DNA from: JAXLYE01 sp046351595
Lineage (GTDB): Bacteria > Myxococcota_A > Polyangia > Palsa-1104 > JAEUJZ01
DNA length: 64,000 bases
NCBI GenBank assembly: GCA_046351595.1
Contig: JAXLYE010000002.1
Span: forward strand, 1,426,001-1,490,000
Direction of reading: 5' to 3'
The notes beneath the pieces were generated by a model, which was given only the letters and a program-made list of their open reading frames with translations, did no database searches and was not told the DNA's origin. A program made the translations under genes and the position numbers. Below are positions 1-11,517 of this stretch, piece after piece; the stretch's first letter is position 1, and each line of letters opens with the position of its first letter.

Positions 1-2
1 GG

Positions 3-2078
3 GGCCTCTTGTGGGCGAGCGGCCGCATCCGCCATAGCTACCCGTTCTGCTGGCGCTGTGACACGCCGCTGCTCTACTTCGCCAAGGAGAGCTGGTACAT
101 CCGCACCACCGCGGTGCGCGACGAGATGCTGGCGCAGAACCAGCGTATTAACTGGTACCCGGAGCACATCCGCGACGGCCGCTTCGGCGACTGGCTGCGC
201 AACAACGTCGACTGGGCGATCTCGCGCGAGCGCTACTGGGGCACGCCGCTGCCGCTGTGGCAGTGCGACCAGACCGGCTACACCGTCTGCATCGGCAGCA
301 TCGACGAGCTCTCGCAGAAGGTCGGGCGCGACGTGCGACAAGAAGGCGGCTTCGACCTGCACCGCCCCTACGTCGACGGCCTGACCTGGCCGAGCCCGTC
401 GGGCGGCACCATGCGCCGGGTCAAGGACGTCATCGACTGCTGGTTCGACTCGGGCGCCATGCCCTACGCGCAGCACCACTTCCCGATCGAGCACGCCGCG
501 GACTTCGACAAGCTGTTCCCGGCCGGCTTCATCTCCGAGGGCGTGGATCAGACGCGCGGCTGGTTCTATACGCTGCACGCGCTCGGGGTGCTGTTGCGCG
601 GGCAGCCGGCGTTCCAGAACTGCATCGTGCTCGGCCACATCCTCGACGGCGAAGGGCGCAAGATGAGCAAGCGCCTGGGCAACATCGTCGACCCGTGGAC
701 GGTGCTCAAGGCCGAGGGCGCGGACGCTCTTCGCTACTACTTATACACGGCGTCGCCGCCGGGGCAGCCGCGGCGCTTCTCGCAGGCGCTGGTGCAGAAG
801 TCGCTGCGCCAGTTCCTCTTGACGCTGTGGAACTGCTACAGCTTCTTCGTCACCTACGCCGAAACCGAGTACCACCGCCTCGGCACCGACGTGCTGCCGG
901 CGACGGAGCGGCCGCTGCTCGACCAGTGGATCCTGGGCCTATTGCACCAGCTCGTGGCCGGCACCACCGAGCTGCTCGATCGCTACGACCTGACCGGAGC
1001 GGCGCGCGGGCTTGCGGACTTCGTCGACGTGCTGTCGAACTGGTACGTGCGCCGCAGCCGCGAGCGCTTCTGGATCAGCCTCGACGGACCGGCGGGCGAG
1101 GTCGGGGGCGAGGTCGAGCGCGACAAGCGCGCGGCCTATCAGACGCTGCACGAGTGCCTGGTGACGGTCAGCCAGCTCCTGGCGCCGTTCACGCCGTTCG
1201 TCGCCGAGGAGCTGTGGCAGAACCTCAAGCGCCGCGCCGATCCGGCGGCGGCCGAGAGCGTGCACCTGTCGACCTGGCCGAGCGCGGACGAGGCGCTGCT
1301 CGGCGCGACGGCGCAGCTGCGCGCGGACATGGACGTGGCGCTGCGTGTGGTCTCGCTGGGCCGCTCGGCGCGCGTCGAGCAGGGCCTGAAGACGCGGCAG
1401 CCGCTCCAGGCGGCGATGGTGCAGGTGCCCTCGGCCGCGGCGCGGCGCGCGGTGCTGCGCTTCGAGCGCGAGATCAAGGACGAGCTCAACGTCGAGGAGC
1501 TGCGCCTGGCCGAGGAGGGCGCGGAGCTGGTCCGCTATACGCTGCGGCCGAACCTGCCCAAGCTCGGGCGCAAGCTCGGCAAGCGGGTGAAGCTGGTGCA
1601 GGACGCGCTCGCCGCGCTCGACACCCAGGCGGTGCGGCGCATCGCCGAGGCGGTGCTGCGCGAGGAGCCGGTCGAGCTCGGGACGGCCGAGGGCAGCCTG
1701 CAGCTGGAGGCCGACGAGATCCTCCTGACCGCGCAGTCGGCGGCGGGGCTGGCGGCGCGCGCCGAGCACGGCCTGGTCGTCGGCATCACCACCGAGATCA
1801 CGCCCGAGCTGCGCCACCGCGGCATCGCCCGCGAGCTGGTGCGCGCCATCGGCGAGCTGCGCAAGAAGGCCGGCTGCAAGGTCGCGGACCGCGTGCGCGT
1901 CGGCTACCGCCTGCCCGAGGGCTGCGACCCCGCGATCGCGGCGGCGCTCAGCGAGCACGCCGTGCTCATCGAGAGCGAGACCTTGTCGAGCCTGAGCGCG
2001 GCGCCGATCGCCGACTGCGACGCCACCGGCACCGCCGACCTCGACGAGGCGCAGATCGAGCTCAGCCTGAAGCGCTGA
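3..2078 (+). CDS. ileS: Isoleucyl-tRNA synthetase, C-terminal part (5' end outside window)
   Basis: This class I aminoacyl-tRNA synthetase charges tRNA-Ile with isoleucine in the cytoplasm. The frame is open from the window edge, so the N-terminal part with the HIGH motif is missing and only about 690 residues are visible. The KMSKR signature is encoded near 660-674. It is preceded by the family stretches WAISRERYWGTPLPLW and CWFDSGAMPYAQ and followed by the helical anticodon-binding domain. The start at TTG 9 is only the first possible start codon in the fragment, not a real start. The gene ends at TGA 2076-2078, convergent with the epimerase gene. The many C-terminal Arg/Glu-rich helices fit the eukaryote-like (IleRS2) branch, but that is an impression only. 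Confidence 0.95.
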   Translation, partial: GLLWASGRIRHSYPFCWRCDTPLLYFAKESWYIRTTAVRDEMLAQNQRINWYPEHIRDGRFGDWLRNNVDWAISRERYWGTPLPLWQCDQTGYTVCIGSIDELSQKVGRDVRQEGGFDLHRPYVDGLTWPSPSGGTMRRVKDVIDCWFDSGAMPYAQHHFPIEHAADFDKLFPAGFISEGVDQTRGWFYTLHALGVLLRGQPAFQNCIVLGHILDGEGRKMSKRLGNIVDPWTVLKAEGADALRYYLYTASPPGQPRRFSQALVQKSLRQFLLTLWNCYSFFVTYAETEYHRLGTDVLPATERPLLDQWILGLLHQLVAGTTELLDRYDLTGAARGLADFVDVLSNWYVRRSRERFWISLDGPAGEVGGEVERDKRAAYQTLHECLVTVSQLLAPFTPFVAEELWQNLKRRADPAAAESVHLSTWPSADEALLGATAQLRADMDVALRVVSLGRSARVEQGLKTRQPLQAAMVQVPSAAARRAVLRFEREIKDELNVEELRLAEEGAELVRYTLRPNLPKLGRKLGKRVKLVQDALAALDTQAVRRIAEAVLREEPVELGTAEGSLQLEADEILLTAQSAAGLAARAEHGLVVGITTEITPELRHRGIARELVRAIGELRKKAGCKVADRVRVGYRLPEGCDPAIAAALSEHAVLIESETLSSLSAAPIADCDATGTADLDEAQIELSLKR

Positions 2079-2141
2079 TCACGAGCGCGCGCGGCCGGCT
2101 GCCTGCGCCGCGCCCCGACCGTTCGCTTTTTTCGACAGCAG

Positions 2142-2160
2142 CGGTCGGTCACACCGACCG
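2142..2160. terminator. Hairpin between convergent genes
   Basis: A perfect 8-bp stem (CGGTCGGT / ACCGACCG) with a CAC loop lies in the 90-base gap between the ends of ileS and the epimerase gene. Neither side carries a clear T tract, so termination is inferred from position and stem only. Confidence 0.35.
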
Positions 2161-2168
2161 GTCCCGGC

Positions 2169-3143
2169 TCACTCCTCGACGCGGCAGGAGGCGATGACGT
2201 CGTCGAGGATCTGGGCCAGGCCGATCGTCGGCTGCCAGCCGATCTGGCGGTGGATCTTGCGCAGGTCGGGCACGCGGCGCGGCATGTCCTCGAAGCCGGG
2301 CTCGTAGGCCTTCTCGTAGGGGACAAAGACGATGGGGCTCTTGCTCTCGGCGCGCTCGATGACCTTCTGGGCCAGGCCGAGGATGGTGATCTCCTCGACG
2401 TTGCCGATGTTGAAGACCTGGCCCGAGGCGGTCTTCGACTCCATCAGCGAGATGAGCGCGCGCACCGCGTCGCTGACGTGGGTGAAGCAGCGCGACTGCG
2501 CGCCGTCGCCGAAGACGGTCAGCGGCTGCCCGCAGAGCGCCTGCTTGACGAAGGTCGGCACCACCATGCCGTACTGGCCGGTCTGGCGCGGGCCGACGGT
2601 GTTGAACAGTCGCCCGACGACCGTGGGCAGGCCGCGCTCGCGGTAGTAGGCAATCGCCAGGAACTCGTCGATGAGCTTCGAGCAGGCGTACGACCAGCGG
2701 CCCTTCGACGTCGGCCCGAGCACCGGGTCGCCCTCCTCGGAGAAGGGGATCTGCTCGCTCTTGCCGTAGCACTCCGAGGTGCTGGCGATGAACACCGGGC
2801 GCTTCTTCTTCTGCGCCATCTCGAGCACCAGCTCGGTGAGCTTGATGTTGGTCTCGATGGTGCGCACCGGGCTCTCGACGATGAGCTTGACGCCGACGGC
2901 CGCGGCCAGGTGGTAGATGACGTCGGCGTCGTCGACGAGCTCGGCGAGCAGCGGCCGGTTGGCCATGGTGTCGATGACGTAGCGGAAGCGCCCCTTGTAC
3001 TGCTCGCCGGTGAGGTGGCGGATGTTGCGGATGGTGCCGGTCGACAGGTCGTCGATGACCAGCACCTCGTGCCCCAGCTTGAGGAGCGCCTCGGCCAGGT
3101 GCGAGCCGATGAAGCCGGCGCCGCCGGTGATGAGGTAACGCAT
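2169..3143 (-). CDS. NAD-dependent epimerase/dehydratase (extended SDR, nucleotide-sugar)
   Basis: This is an extended short-chain dehydrogenase of 324 residues that should act on a nucleotide-linked sugar, as in UDP-glucose/GalNAc 4-epimerases and UDP-glucuronate decarboxylases. The N-terminal GGAGFIG dinucleotide-binding motif (residues 7-13) follows the first strand. LAAAVGVK takes the place of the usual H-x-A-A segment, and the catalytic Y-x3-K occurs as YACSK after the STSECYG strand. RLFNTVGPRQ is the substrate-side motif seen in this family. The ATG at 3143 has AAGGG just upstream. It converges on ileS and has no partner gene on its strand, so the exact sugar cannot be told. It may serve polysaccharide or lipopolysaccharide synthesis. 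Confidence 0.85.
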   Translation of the reverse strand: MRYLITGGAGFIGSHLAEALLKLGHEVLVIDDLSTGTIRNIRHLTGEQYKGRFRYVIDTMANRPLLAELVDDADVIYHLAAAVGVKLIVESPVRTIETNIKLTELVLEMAQKKKRPVFIASTSECYGKSEQIPFSEEGDPVLGPTSKGRWSYACSKLIDEFLAIAYYRERGLPTVVGRLFNTVGPRQTGQYGMVVPTFVKQALCGQPLTVFGDGAQSRCFTHVSDAVRALISLMESKTASGQVFNIGNVEEITILGLAQKVIERAESKSPIVFVPYEKAYEPGFEDMPRRVPDLRKIHRQIGWQPTIGLAQILDDVIASCRVEE

Positions 3144-3157
3144 GGAAACCCTTTTTC

Positions 3158-3163
3158 CTTATA
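3158..3163 (-). promoter_or_regulatory. Candidate -10 element for the epimerase gene
   Basis: On the minus strand TATAAG lies about 15 bases upstream of the ATG. No convincing -35 box is visible, so the call rests on one hexamer in an otherwise very G+C-rich region. Confidence 0.3.
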
Positions 3164-3509
3164 CGGTCTGTCTGTGCAGTCGTTCGGAGGGCCCGGCGCA
3201 GCCCCAGTCTCACGAGCTCTCCCGAGACTCTCACGAGGCTGTCGCGCGGCCCGACGGCGCCGACCTGGCGTCGCAGCGCGCGCACCGTATCGCACCCCGC
3301 CACGCCCAGGCAACGGCCCATCACGCGCCCGGCCCGCTCCCTCGCGCCCCTGCGTCGGCGCCGGTCGCCCTGCGTCGGCATCCGGTCAGTGCGGGCCCGG
3401 CCGCGGTCCCGCGGTTCCGGAAGGCTCCGGAAGGCCCCGATGTCCGTTCCGTCCGCCCGCAGGACGCGCACAAAAAGTCACCCGGTCGCTGCGACCCGCG
3501 CGCGGCTTC

Positions 3510-3538
3510 TTGACAGCAGGTTGCTGGGCAGATAGGGT
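3510..3538 (+). promoter_or_regulatory. Candidate sigma-70-type promoter of the DEAD-box helicase gene
   Basis: A perfect TTGACA (3510-3515) is followed by a 17-base spacer and TAGGGT (3533-3538), only a 3 of 6 match to the -10 consensus. Transcription would begin near 3545, leaving a leader of about 610 bases before the helicase ATG at 4158. Confidence 0.4.
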
Positions 3539-4157
3539 CCAATCGAGTTATCGAGTTCCTATAGATCGAAGCCGCTCTTGCCCTGGACCTGCTCTGCACT
3601 CGACGAAGCCGCGCGAAGCTCCCAGCCTGCTGGCCAGCTCCACGGACGCGCTTTCGCCGCTGCAGAGGCCGACGCCGCAGACCGAACCGGCGGCGGTCGC
3701 AGGATCCGGGAAGCCCTCCGGGCGGGCGGCTTGCGAATGAGGGAACCCGCCCGAGCAGCCCGCGTGGACCGCTGCCACACGGCCGCCGACCCGGACGCCG
3801 CGACCGCCGCGGTCGCCGAGCCGGGAGCTCACGCCTCCGTTTCCAAGGGCGCGCGCGCACCGGGCGCCGCCGCGTCCCGCCGAGTTGTCGGCGACACCAC
3901 AGATCGGGGCCGAACAAGAACAAGGCCCGCGCCCGAACGGATCACCCCGGGGCCCGCAGCGCGTCGCGCCGACGCGCTGGTCGGGAGGCCCCCTTGCACA
4001 CCCGCCGAGCTGCGTCGTTGCGCTGAGCACGACGCGCCCGGGCTGCCGGATCCGGTCCGCCTCACGGCGACCGCGAAGGGGGGCTCCCCCACATCCGGAC
4101 AGCGGGCCCGCGCTCCGCTTGCGCGCCGCACCGCCGGTGGGTCACAGAGAGGTTTTT

Positions 4158-6998
<2,841 letters not shown>

Positions 6999-7337
6999 CC
7001 TCCCTGTCCCGTCGCCGGGCGGTGGCCGCGGTCCCTCGCATCACCGCCTGCCCGGCCGGCCCTCCCCTCTGCACCTTGTACCTCTTGGCCGTGCGCCGCC
7101 GCTGGGCGGGCGCGGCCGTCCGTGTGTGCTGCGGGCCGTGCGGCTCCTTGCGGTTGGCCTCGCAGCCGGCCGCGGGCGGCGCTGCATGGTCCCTGACCTG
7201 GTGGCTGGTTCTCGGTCCGGGCCTGTTCCCGGCTCCCGCCCGGTCGGGCCGGGCAGCCTCGGCCGGGGGGCTGGACCCGCGCTCTTTCCGCGCGGTTTTG
7301 TCACCGGACAAAAGTCCGATGCCCCGTGTATGAGATA
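6999..7337. other. Gene-free upstream region with a palindrome
   Basis: Nothing coding is evident. The last 60 bases hold a perfect palindrome and a stretch that is closely similar to the region upstream of the second Ser/Thr kinase gene near 46.5 kb. Confidence 0.5.
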
Positions 7338-7340
7338 ATG
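7280..7340 (+). promoter_or_regulatory. Upstream element shared with 46469-46546; contains 18-bp palindrome
   Basis: The palindrome TTTTGTCACCGGACAAAA (7296-7313) has 7-base arms and an ACCG centre. The flanks CTTTCCGCG before it and GCCCCGTGTAT after it recur, slightly diverged, upstream of the kinase gene at 46618. GATAAT at 7334-7339 resembles a -10 box and would overlap the annotated ATG, so the true start of the downstream gene could be a few codons later. Confidence 0.45.
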
Positions 7341-8918
7341 GAGGCGGTGTTGCGCTGTGTGCTTGACCTGGGTCCCCTCCGGCCGCGACTGACGCGGCTG
7401 CTGCTGATCGGCGTGTGCCTCGGCGGCGGCCTGCAGTGCCGGCGCGCCGAGCCGCAGGCCGAGGCGCAGCGGCCGGCTCGAGCGGGCGCCGCGGCCGGGG
7501 CCGCCCCGGTGTCCGAGCGCGCCAGCCTGCAGACGGTGCGGCCCGGTCACTCGGAGCCGGCCCGCCCGCCCGAGGCGGGCGCGGTGCCGCGGGCGCTGCA
7601 GCGCTGCTTCCCCGAGGACACGGCGCTCTCGCCGCCGCGGTCGCTGTCGGCGCTGCTCGGCCGCTCGGCCGACCGCTACGAGCTGGCGGCGCAGCCGGCC
7701 GTGCACCATGCACCCGGCAGCCGCGACACCGCGGCCCCGGGCCCGAGCGATCCGCGGGGCGCGACGGACCCGCAAGGTACGACGGCTGCGAAGGATACGA
7801 AGGATACGAAGGATACGAAGGACGCGAAGGACGCGAAGGACCCGAAGGCGGCGACGGACGCGCTGTACCGCGAGTCGCTGGCCTGTGCCGACGAGGCGCT
7901 GCGCATCGACCCGCGCGCCGTCGAGGCGCTGCACAACCGCGGGCTGGCGCTGCAGGCGCTGGGCCAGCTCGAGGCGGCGCGCGACGCCTTCACCCGCGCG
8001 CTGGCCATCGACCCCGACGACGCCGAGACGCTGGCCGGGGCCGCCGATCTCTACGTCAACCACCTGCCCGCGAGCGCCGAGTACAGCGCCATCGGCGTCG
8101 AGTACGCGCGCCGCGGCGAGCAGCGCCTGCGCGCGGTGCGCAACCGCGAGGGCAGAAAGCCGCTGCTCGGTCGGCTGATGCTGCTGGAAGGGCAGGGGCT
8201 GATCGATCTGGGGCGGGCGCGCGAGGCGCTCGGGCGGCTGGACGCCTCGATCGCGACCAGCGACACGGTGCAGGCGCGCTACGAGCGGGCGCTGGCGCTG
8301 TTCGACCTGTGCCGCTTCGCCGACGCCAAGCGCGGCTTCCAGGACGTGCTGGAGCGCGACGCCGACGACGCCTGGGCCCACTACCACCTGGGGCTGGTGC
8401 TCGAGCAGCTCGGCCAGCCCGCGGCTGCCGAGACGGAGCTCGGGACCGCGCGCCGCCTGGCGCCGCAGGACTTCACGGCGCCGCTATCGGTGTCGCCGGC
8501 CGAGTTCAAGGCCATCGTCGACAAAGAGGTGCTGGCGCTGCCGCCCGAGCTGCGCGCGGACCTGCGCCACGTCGCGCTCGAGACCGCGGAGCTGCCCGAC
8601 CTCTCGGACCTGCGCGCCGAGGAGCCGCCGCTGTCGCCGACGATCCTGGGGCTGTTCCGCGGCCTGCCGCTGCCGACGCCGCAGTCGCTGCCGACGCCGG
8701 CCGAGCGGATGTCGGCGGGCGCGGCACCGGCTCTGCCCCCGGCCCAGGCTCTCGGCGAGAGCGAGCAGCGGACCATCGTGCTCTACCGCAAGAACCTCCT
8801 GCGCGCGGTGAAGACCCGCGACGAGCTGGTGCAGCAGGTGCGCATGACGCTCCTGCACGAGCTCGGGCACCTGCGCGGCGAGGACGACGACGAGCTGCGC
8901 GCGCGCGGCCTGGAGTGA
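7338..8918 (+). CDS. TPR protein with C-terminal zincin-like metallopeptidase domain
   Basis: The predicted protein has 526 residues. A hydrophobic N-terminus (LTRLLLIGVCLGGGLQC) suggests export or lipid attachment, although Q at -1 is a poor lipobox. A disordered stretch with KDTKDTKDTKDAKDA repeats (about 153-172) precedes two blocks of TPR-like helices (about 175-245 and 295-375). The C-terminus matches the short zincin family PF06262: ILGLFRG, then IVLYRKNLLRA, then the zinc site HELGH at 507-511 followed by GEDDDEL. Members of that family are usually stand-alone proteins of about 120-150 residues, so the TPR fusion is uncommon. Possible starts are GTG 7326, ATG 7338 and GTG 7347; none has a clear ribosome site. 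The substrate is unknown. Confidence 0.8.
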   Translation: MEAVLRCVLDLGPLRPRLTRLLLIGVCLGGGLQCRRAEPQAEAQRPARAGAAAGAAPVSERASLQTVRPGHSEPARPPEAGAVPRALQRCFPEDTALSPPRSLSALLGRSADRYELAAQPAVHHAPGSRDTAAPGPSDPRGATDPQGTTAAKDTKDTKDTKDAKDAKDPKAATDALYRESLACADEALRIDPRAVEALHNRGLALQALGQLEAARDAFTRALAIDPDDAETLAGAADLYVNHLPASAEYSAIGVEYARRGEQRLRAVRNREGRKPLLGRLMLLEGQGLIDLGRAREALGRLDASIATSDTVQARYERALALFDLCRFADAKRGFQDVLERDADDAWAHYHLGLVLEQLGQPAAAETELGTARRLAPQDFTAPLSVSPAEFKAIVDKEVLALPPELRADLRHVALETAELPDLSDLRAEEPPLSPTILGLFRGLPLPTPQSLPTPAERMSAGAAPALPPAQALGESEQRTIVLYRKNLLRAVKTRDELVQQVRMTLLHELGHLRGEDDDELRARGLE

Positions 8919-9189
8919 TCGATGACACGGGCGACCGGCGCAGGCCAGAGGACAGCCGTAGCGATGCCGCCAGCGACGCTGCGGCCTGCCGCGGGGCGTG
9001 TCGGCACGGCGGTCCCGAGGGCGCGGCGGAGCGGGTCGCATTCCGGTTCGTGTTTTCGGTCGTGTTTCTGGCCGGCAACGGTGCAGGCGCCCCGGCTCGC
9101 GCCCGCGCACGGCCGGGGCTCGCCGGTCCCGTCGTTGCACCGTCGGCAGATTGACCAAAGGCCTTGTAGCTAGGTAAGCTGGGTCGGCT

Positions 9190-10959
9190 GTGAAGACTTG
9201 TCCCCAGTGTCAGATCAAGTACCCAGACGTGCTTGAGTTTTGTCCTCGGGACGGGTCCCCCCTGCCGGGAGGCGCCGCCAAGGACGCCGCGCCCGATCCG
9301 CTCATCGACACCACCATCGACGGGCGTTACGCGATCGAAGCGCGCCTGGGCGAGGGCGGCATGGGCGTCGTCTACAAGGCGCGCCACGTCCTCATCGACA
9401 AGCCGGTCGCGATCAAGATCCTGCGCAAGGAGGCGGCGCAGGACACCGCGTCGGTGCAGCGCTTCATCCAGGAGGCCAAGTCGGCCTCCAAGATCAACCA
9501 CAGCAACATCGTCGACATCACCGACTTCGGCGTGCTCCCCGACGGGCACGCCTACTTCGTGATGGAGTTCTTGCAGGGTCCGACGCTGGCGCAGGCGATC
9601 CAGGGCGGCCCGATGGACTCGGCGCGGGTGTGCTCGATCGGTGCCCAGGTGTCGCGCGGCCTGCACGCCGCCCACCAGAAGGGCATCGTCCACCGCGACC
9701 TGAAGCCCGAGAACATCTTCCTCCTCGATCGCGAGGGGCAGAAGGACTACGTCAAGATCGTCGACTTCGGCATCGCCAAGGTCGGCGGCGGCGCCAAGCT
9801 GACGCAGGTCGGCATGGTGCTCGGCACGCCCGAGTACATGTCGCCCGAGCAGGCGACCGGCCAGGAGACCGATCACCGCGTCGATCAGTACGCCCTCGGC
9901 TGCATCATGTACGAGATGCTGACCGGGGCGGTCCCCTTCCTCGGCGAGCGGCCGGCGCAGACGCTGACCAAGCACGTCTTTGAGCCGGTGATCGCGCCGC
10001 GCAAGCGCAAGCCCGAGCTCAACATCCCGGCCCCGCTCGAGGCGGTGGTGCTGCGCACGCTCGAGAAGAAGCCCGAGAAGCGCTTCCCCTCGATGCGCGA
10101 GCTCGAGCAGGCGCTGATGCAGGTCGAGCAGGAGATGAAGGGCGGCCGCGTCGTCATCGAGGACGCGAAGCTGCTCGGCAGCGGCGGCGGCAGCGGCCAG
10201 ATGTCGACGGTGCCGGCGGCGCCGCAGCAGCAGGGCACCAGCGGTCCCCAGCTTGCGCCCGCGCCCGCGGCCGCGCCCGTGCAGCCCGGCTTCTTCCCGG
10301 CCGCCGCGCCGCCGCTCGGCGGCAGCTACCCGCCGACGCCGGGGGTGATGGTCGCTCCGGGCGTGGCGCCGGGCGGCTCGCTGGTGCGGCCGACGCGCGA
10401 GGGCCTCGAGGTGCAGAAGACGCGGCAGCTCCGCAAGGTGCTGGCCGCGGTGGCGGGCGCGCTCACCGTCGTCATCGTGCTGCTCGTCTACTTCCTGCTC
10501 AGCAAGGACGAGCCGAAGACGCCGGCGGTGCCGCCGGTCAAGCCGCTGAAGGTCGACACGCCGCCCAAGGTCGACACGCCGACGGTGCCGCCGCCGGTGC
10601 GCATCGACACGCCGCCGCCGCCGGCCACGGTGTCGCTGCTGGTCACCTCCAAGCCGCCTGGCGCCGACGTGGTCGTCGACGGCGACGTCAAGGGCATCAC
10701 GCCCGTGCGCTTCGTCCACAAGCGCGGCGCCACGCTCGCCCTCGAGGTGCGCAAGAAGGGCTTCGAGTCGTTCACGCAGGAGCTCTCGCCCGAGAAGGAC
10801 GAGGTCGTCGACGTCAAGCTCGAGAAGGAGCGCAGCGGCGGCAAGCGCTCCAACGGCGGCAGCAAGGGTAAGACCACGCCCAAGGCGGGCGGCGGCACCA
10901 AGAGCGGCAAGCAAGGCGGCTCGCTGCCGAGCGGGCTTCGCGATCCGTTCAAGCGCTAA
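9190..10959 (+). CDS. Zinc-ribbon Ser/Thr protein kinase with PEGA domain
   Basis: This is a Hanks-type transmembrane Ser/Thr kinase of 589 residues. A short zinc ribbon opens the protein (C4, C7, C18, in CPQC and FCPRDG). The kinase domain follows (about 47-310) with glycine loop GEGGMGVVY, catalytic Lys in VAIKIL (about 76), HRDLKPEN (168-175), DFG and GTPEYMSPEQ. A Pro/Ala-rich linker leads to one membrane helix (about 417-437) and then an extracytoplasmic PEGA domain (about 482-550) ending in a basic Ser/Gly/Lys tail. The start is GTG 9190, with TTGACC at 9151 and TAAGCT at 9175 as a weak promoter that would leave almost no leader. It converges on the Fe-S membrane protein gene. Confidence 0.93.
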   Translation: MKTCPQCQIKYPDVLEFCPRDGSPLPGGAAKDAAPDPLIDTTIDGRYAIEARLGEGGMGVVYKARHVLIDKPVAIKILRKEAAQDTASVQRFIQEAKSASKINHSNIVDITDFGVLPDGHAYFVMEFLQGPTLAQAIQGGPMDSARVCSIGAQVSRGLHAAHQKGIVHRDLKPENIFLLDREGQKDYVKIVDFGIAKVGGGAKLTQVGMVLGTPEYMSPEQATGQETDHRVDQYALGCIMYEMLTGAVPFLGERPAQTLTKHVFEPVIAPRKRKPELNIPAPLEAVVLRTLEKKPEKRFPSMRELEQALMQVEQEMKGGRVVIEDAKLLGSGGGSGQMSTVPAAPQQQGTSGPQLAPAPAAAPVQPGFFPAAAPPLGGSYPPTPGVMVAPGVAPGGSLVRPTREGLEVQKTRQLRKVLAAVAGALTVVIVLLVYFLLSKDEPKTPAVPPVKPLKVDTPPKVDTPTVPPPVRIDTPPPPATVSLLVTSKPPGADVVVDGDVKGITPVRFVHKRGATLALEVRKKGFESFTQELSPEKDEVVDVKLEKERSGGKRSNGGSKGKTTPKAGGGTKSGKQGGSLPSGLRDPFKR

Positions 10960-11517
10960 TCGTCTCTCTCTTCTCCTCGAGCACGGTGCTTGAAACCGTC
11001 TCGAGGGAGGAACCAGAGCGGTTCCTCCCTCGGGCTCCCGCCTCCCTTCACGGGTCCTTGGGTGTTGCTGGGAGCCCGGACCGCTCGTGCGCTCAGACCC
11101 TAGCGCGCCGCAACGTCCGCGTGGGTGGACAAGATGCGTCGTTTACAGACGACGCCGCCGCTACCGGGAAGTGACCCCACCACCAAAAGGGAGCTGGCGG
11201 GGCTCTGCTTTGCGACGCTCCCCTTCCCGCACGTACGGCCCTACGCCACCGCCGCCCTCTCCTGCACGTTGTCTGCAGCGCGCACGGCTCTACGCCAAGG
11301 CCCCCTCTCCTGCACGTCGTCTGCAGGGCGCACGGACCTCCGCCAGGGCGGACGTTGCGAAGCGCTAGGGTCTGAGCGCACGGTCGGTCCGAACCACCGG
11401 CGAGACTCAAGGACCCGTGAAGGGAGGCGGGAGCCCGAGGGAGGAACCGCTCTGGTTCCTCCCTCGAGACGGTTTCAAGCACCGCGCTCGAGGAGAAGAA
11501 GAGAGCTAACGCTTGAG
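10948..11517. repeat. Long inverted repeat between convergent genes, arms reaching into both stop codons
   Basis: The left arm (10948-11120) and right arm (11348-11517) are inverted copies of about 170 bp, nearly identical over the outer 100 bp and diverged further in. Each arm contains its own 12-bp-stem hairpin (GAGGGAGGAACC with loop AGAGC on the left). The arms begin inside the last codons of the kinase gene (-F-K-R-stop) and of the Fe-S gene (-L-K-R-stop). The 230-bp centre holds two to three direct copies of about 49 bp containing CTCTCCTGCACG. No gene is visible in the 546-base gap. The hairpins could act as terminators for both genes, though neither is followed by a T tract. Confidence 0.85.

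Larger units (their letters stand above)
3144..4157. other. Gene-free region of about 1 kb, mostly leader of the helicase gene
   Basis: No frame here has convincing coding character. The helicase frame stays open back to an ATG at 3885, but the extra 91 codons are Arg/Pro-rich without family resemblance, and a much better ribosome site lies at 4146-4152. The visible structure is a TTGACA-type promoter at 3510 with a leader of about 610 bases after it. I found no recognisable riboswitch. Confidence 0.5.

Noticed and set aside
3885..4157. N-terminal extension of the helicase
   Set aside because: The extra residues are unlike any helicase; the ribosome site is at 4146-4152.
9151..9180. Firm promoter call for the first kinase gene
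   Set aside because: TTGACC is present but the -10 match is poor and would leave nearly no leader.
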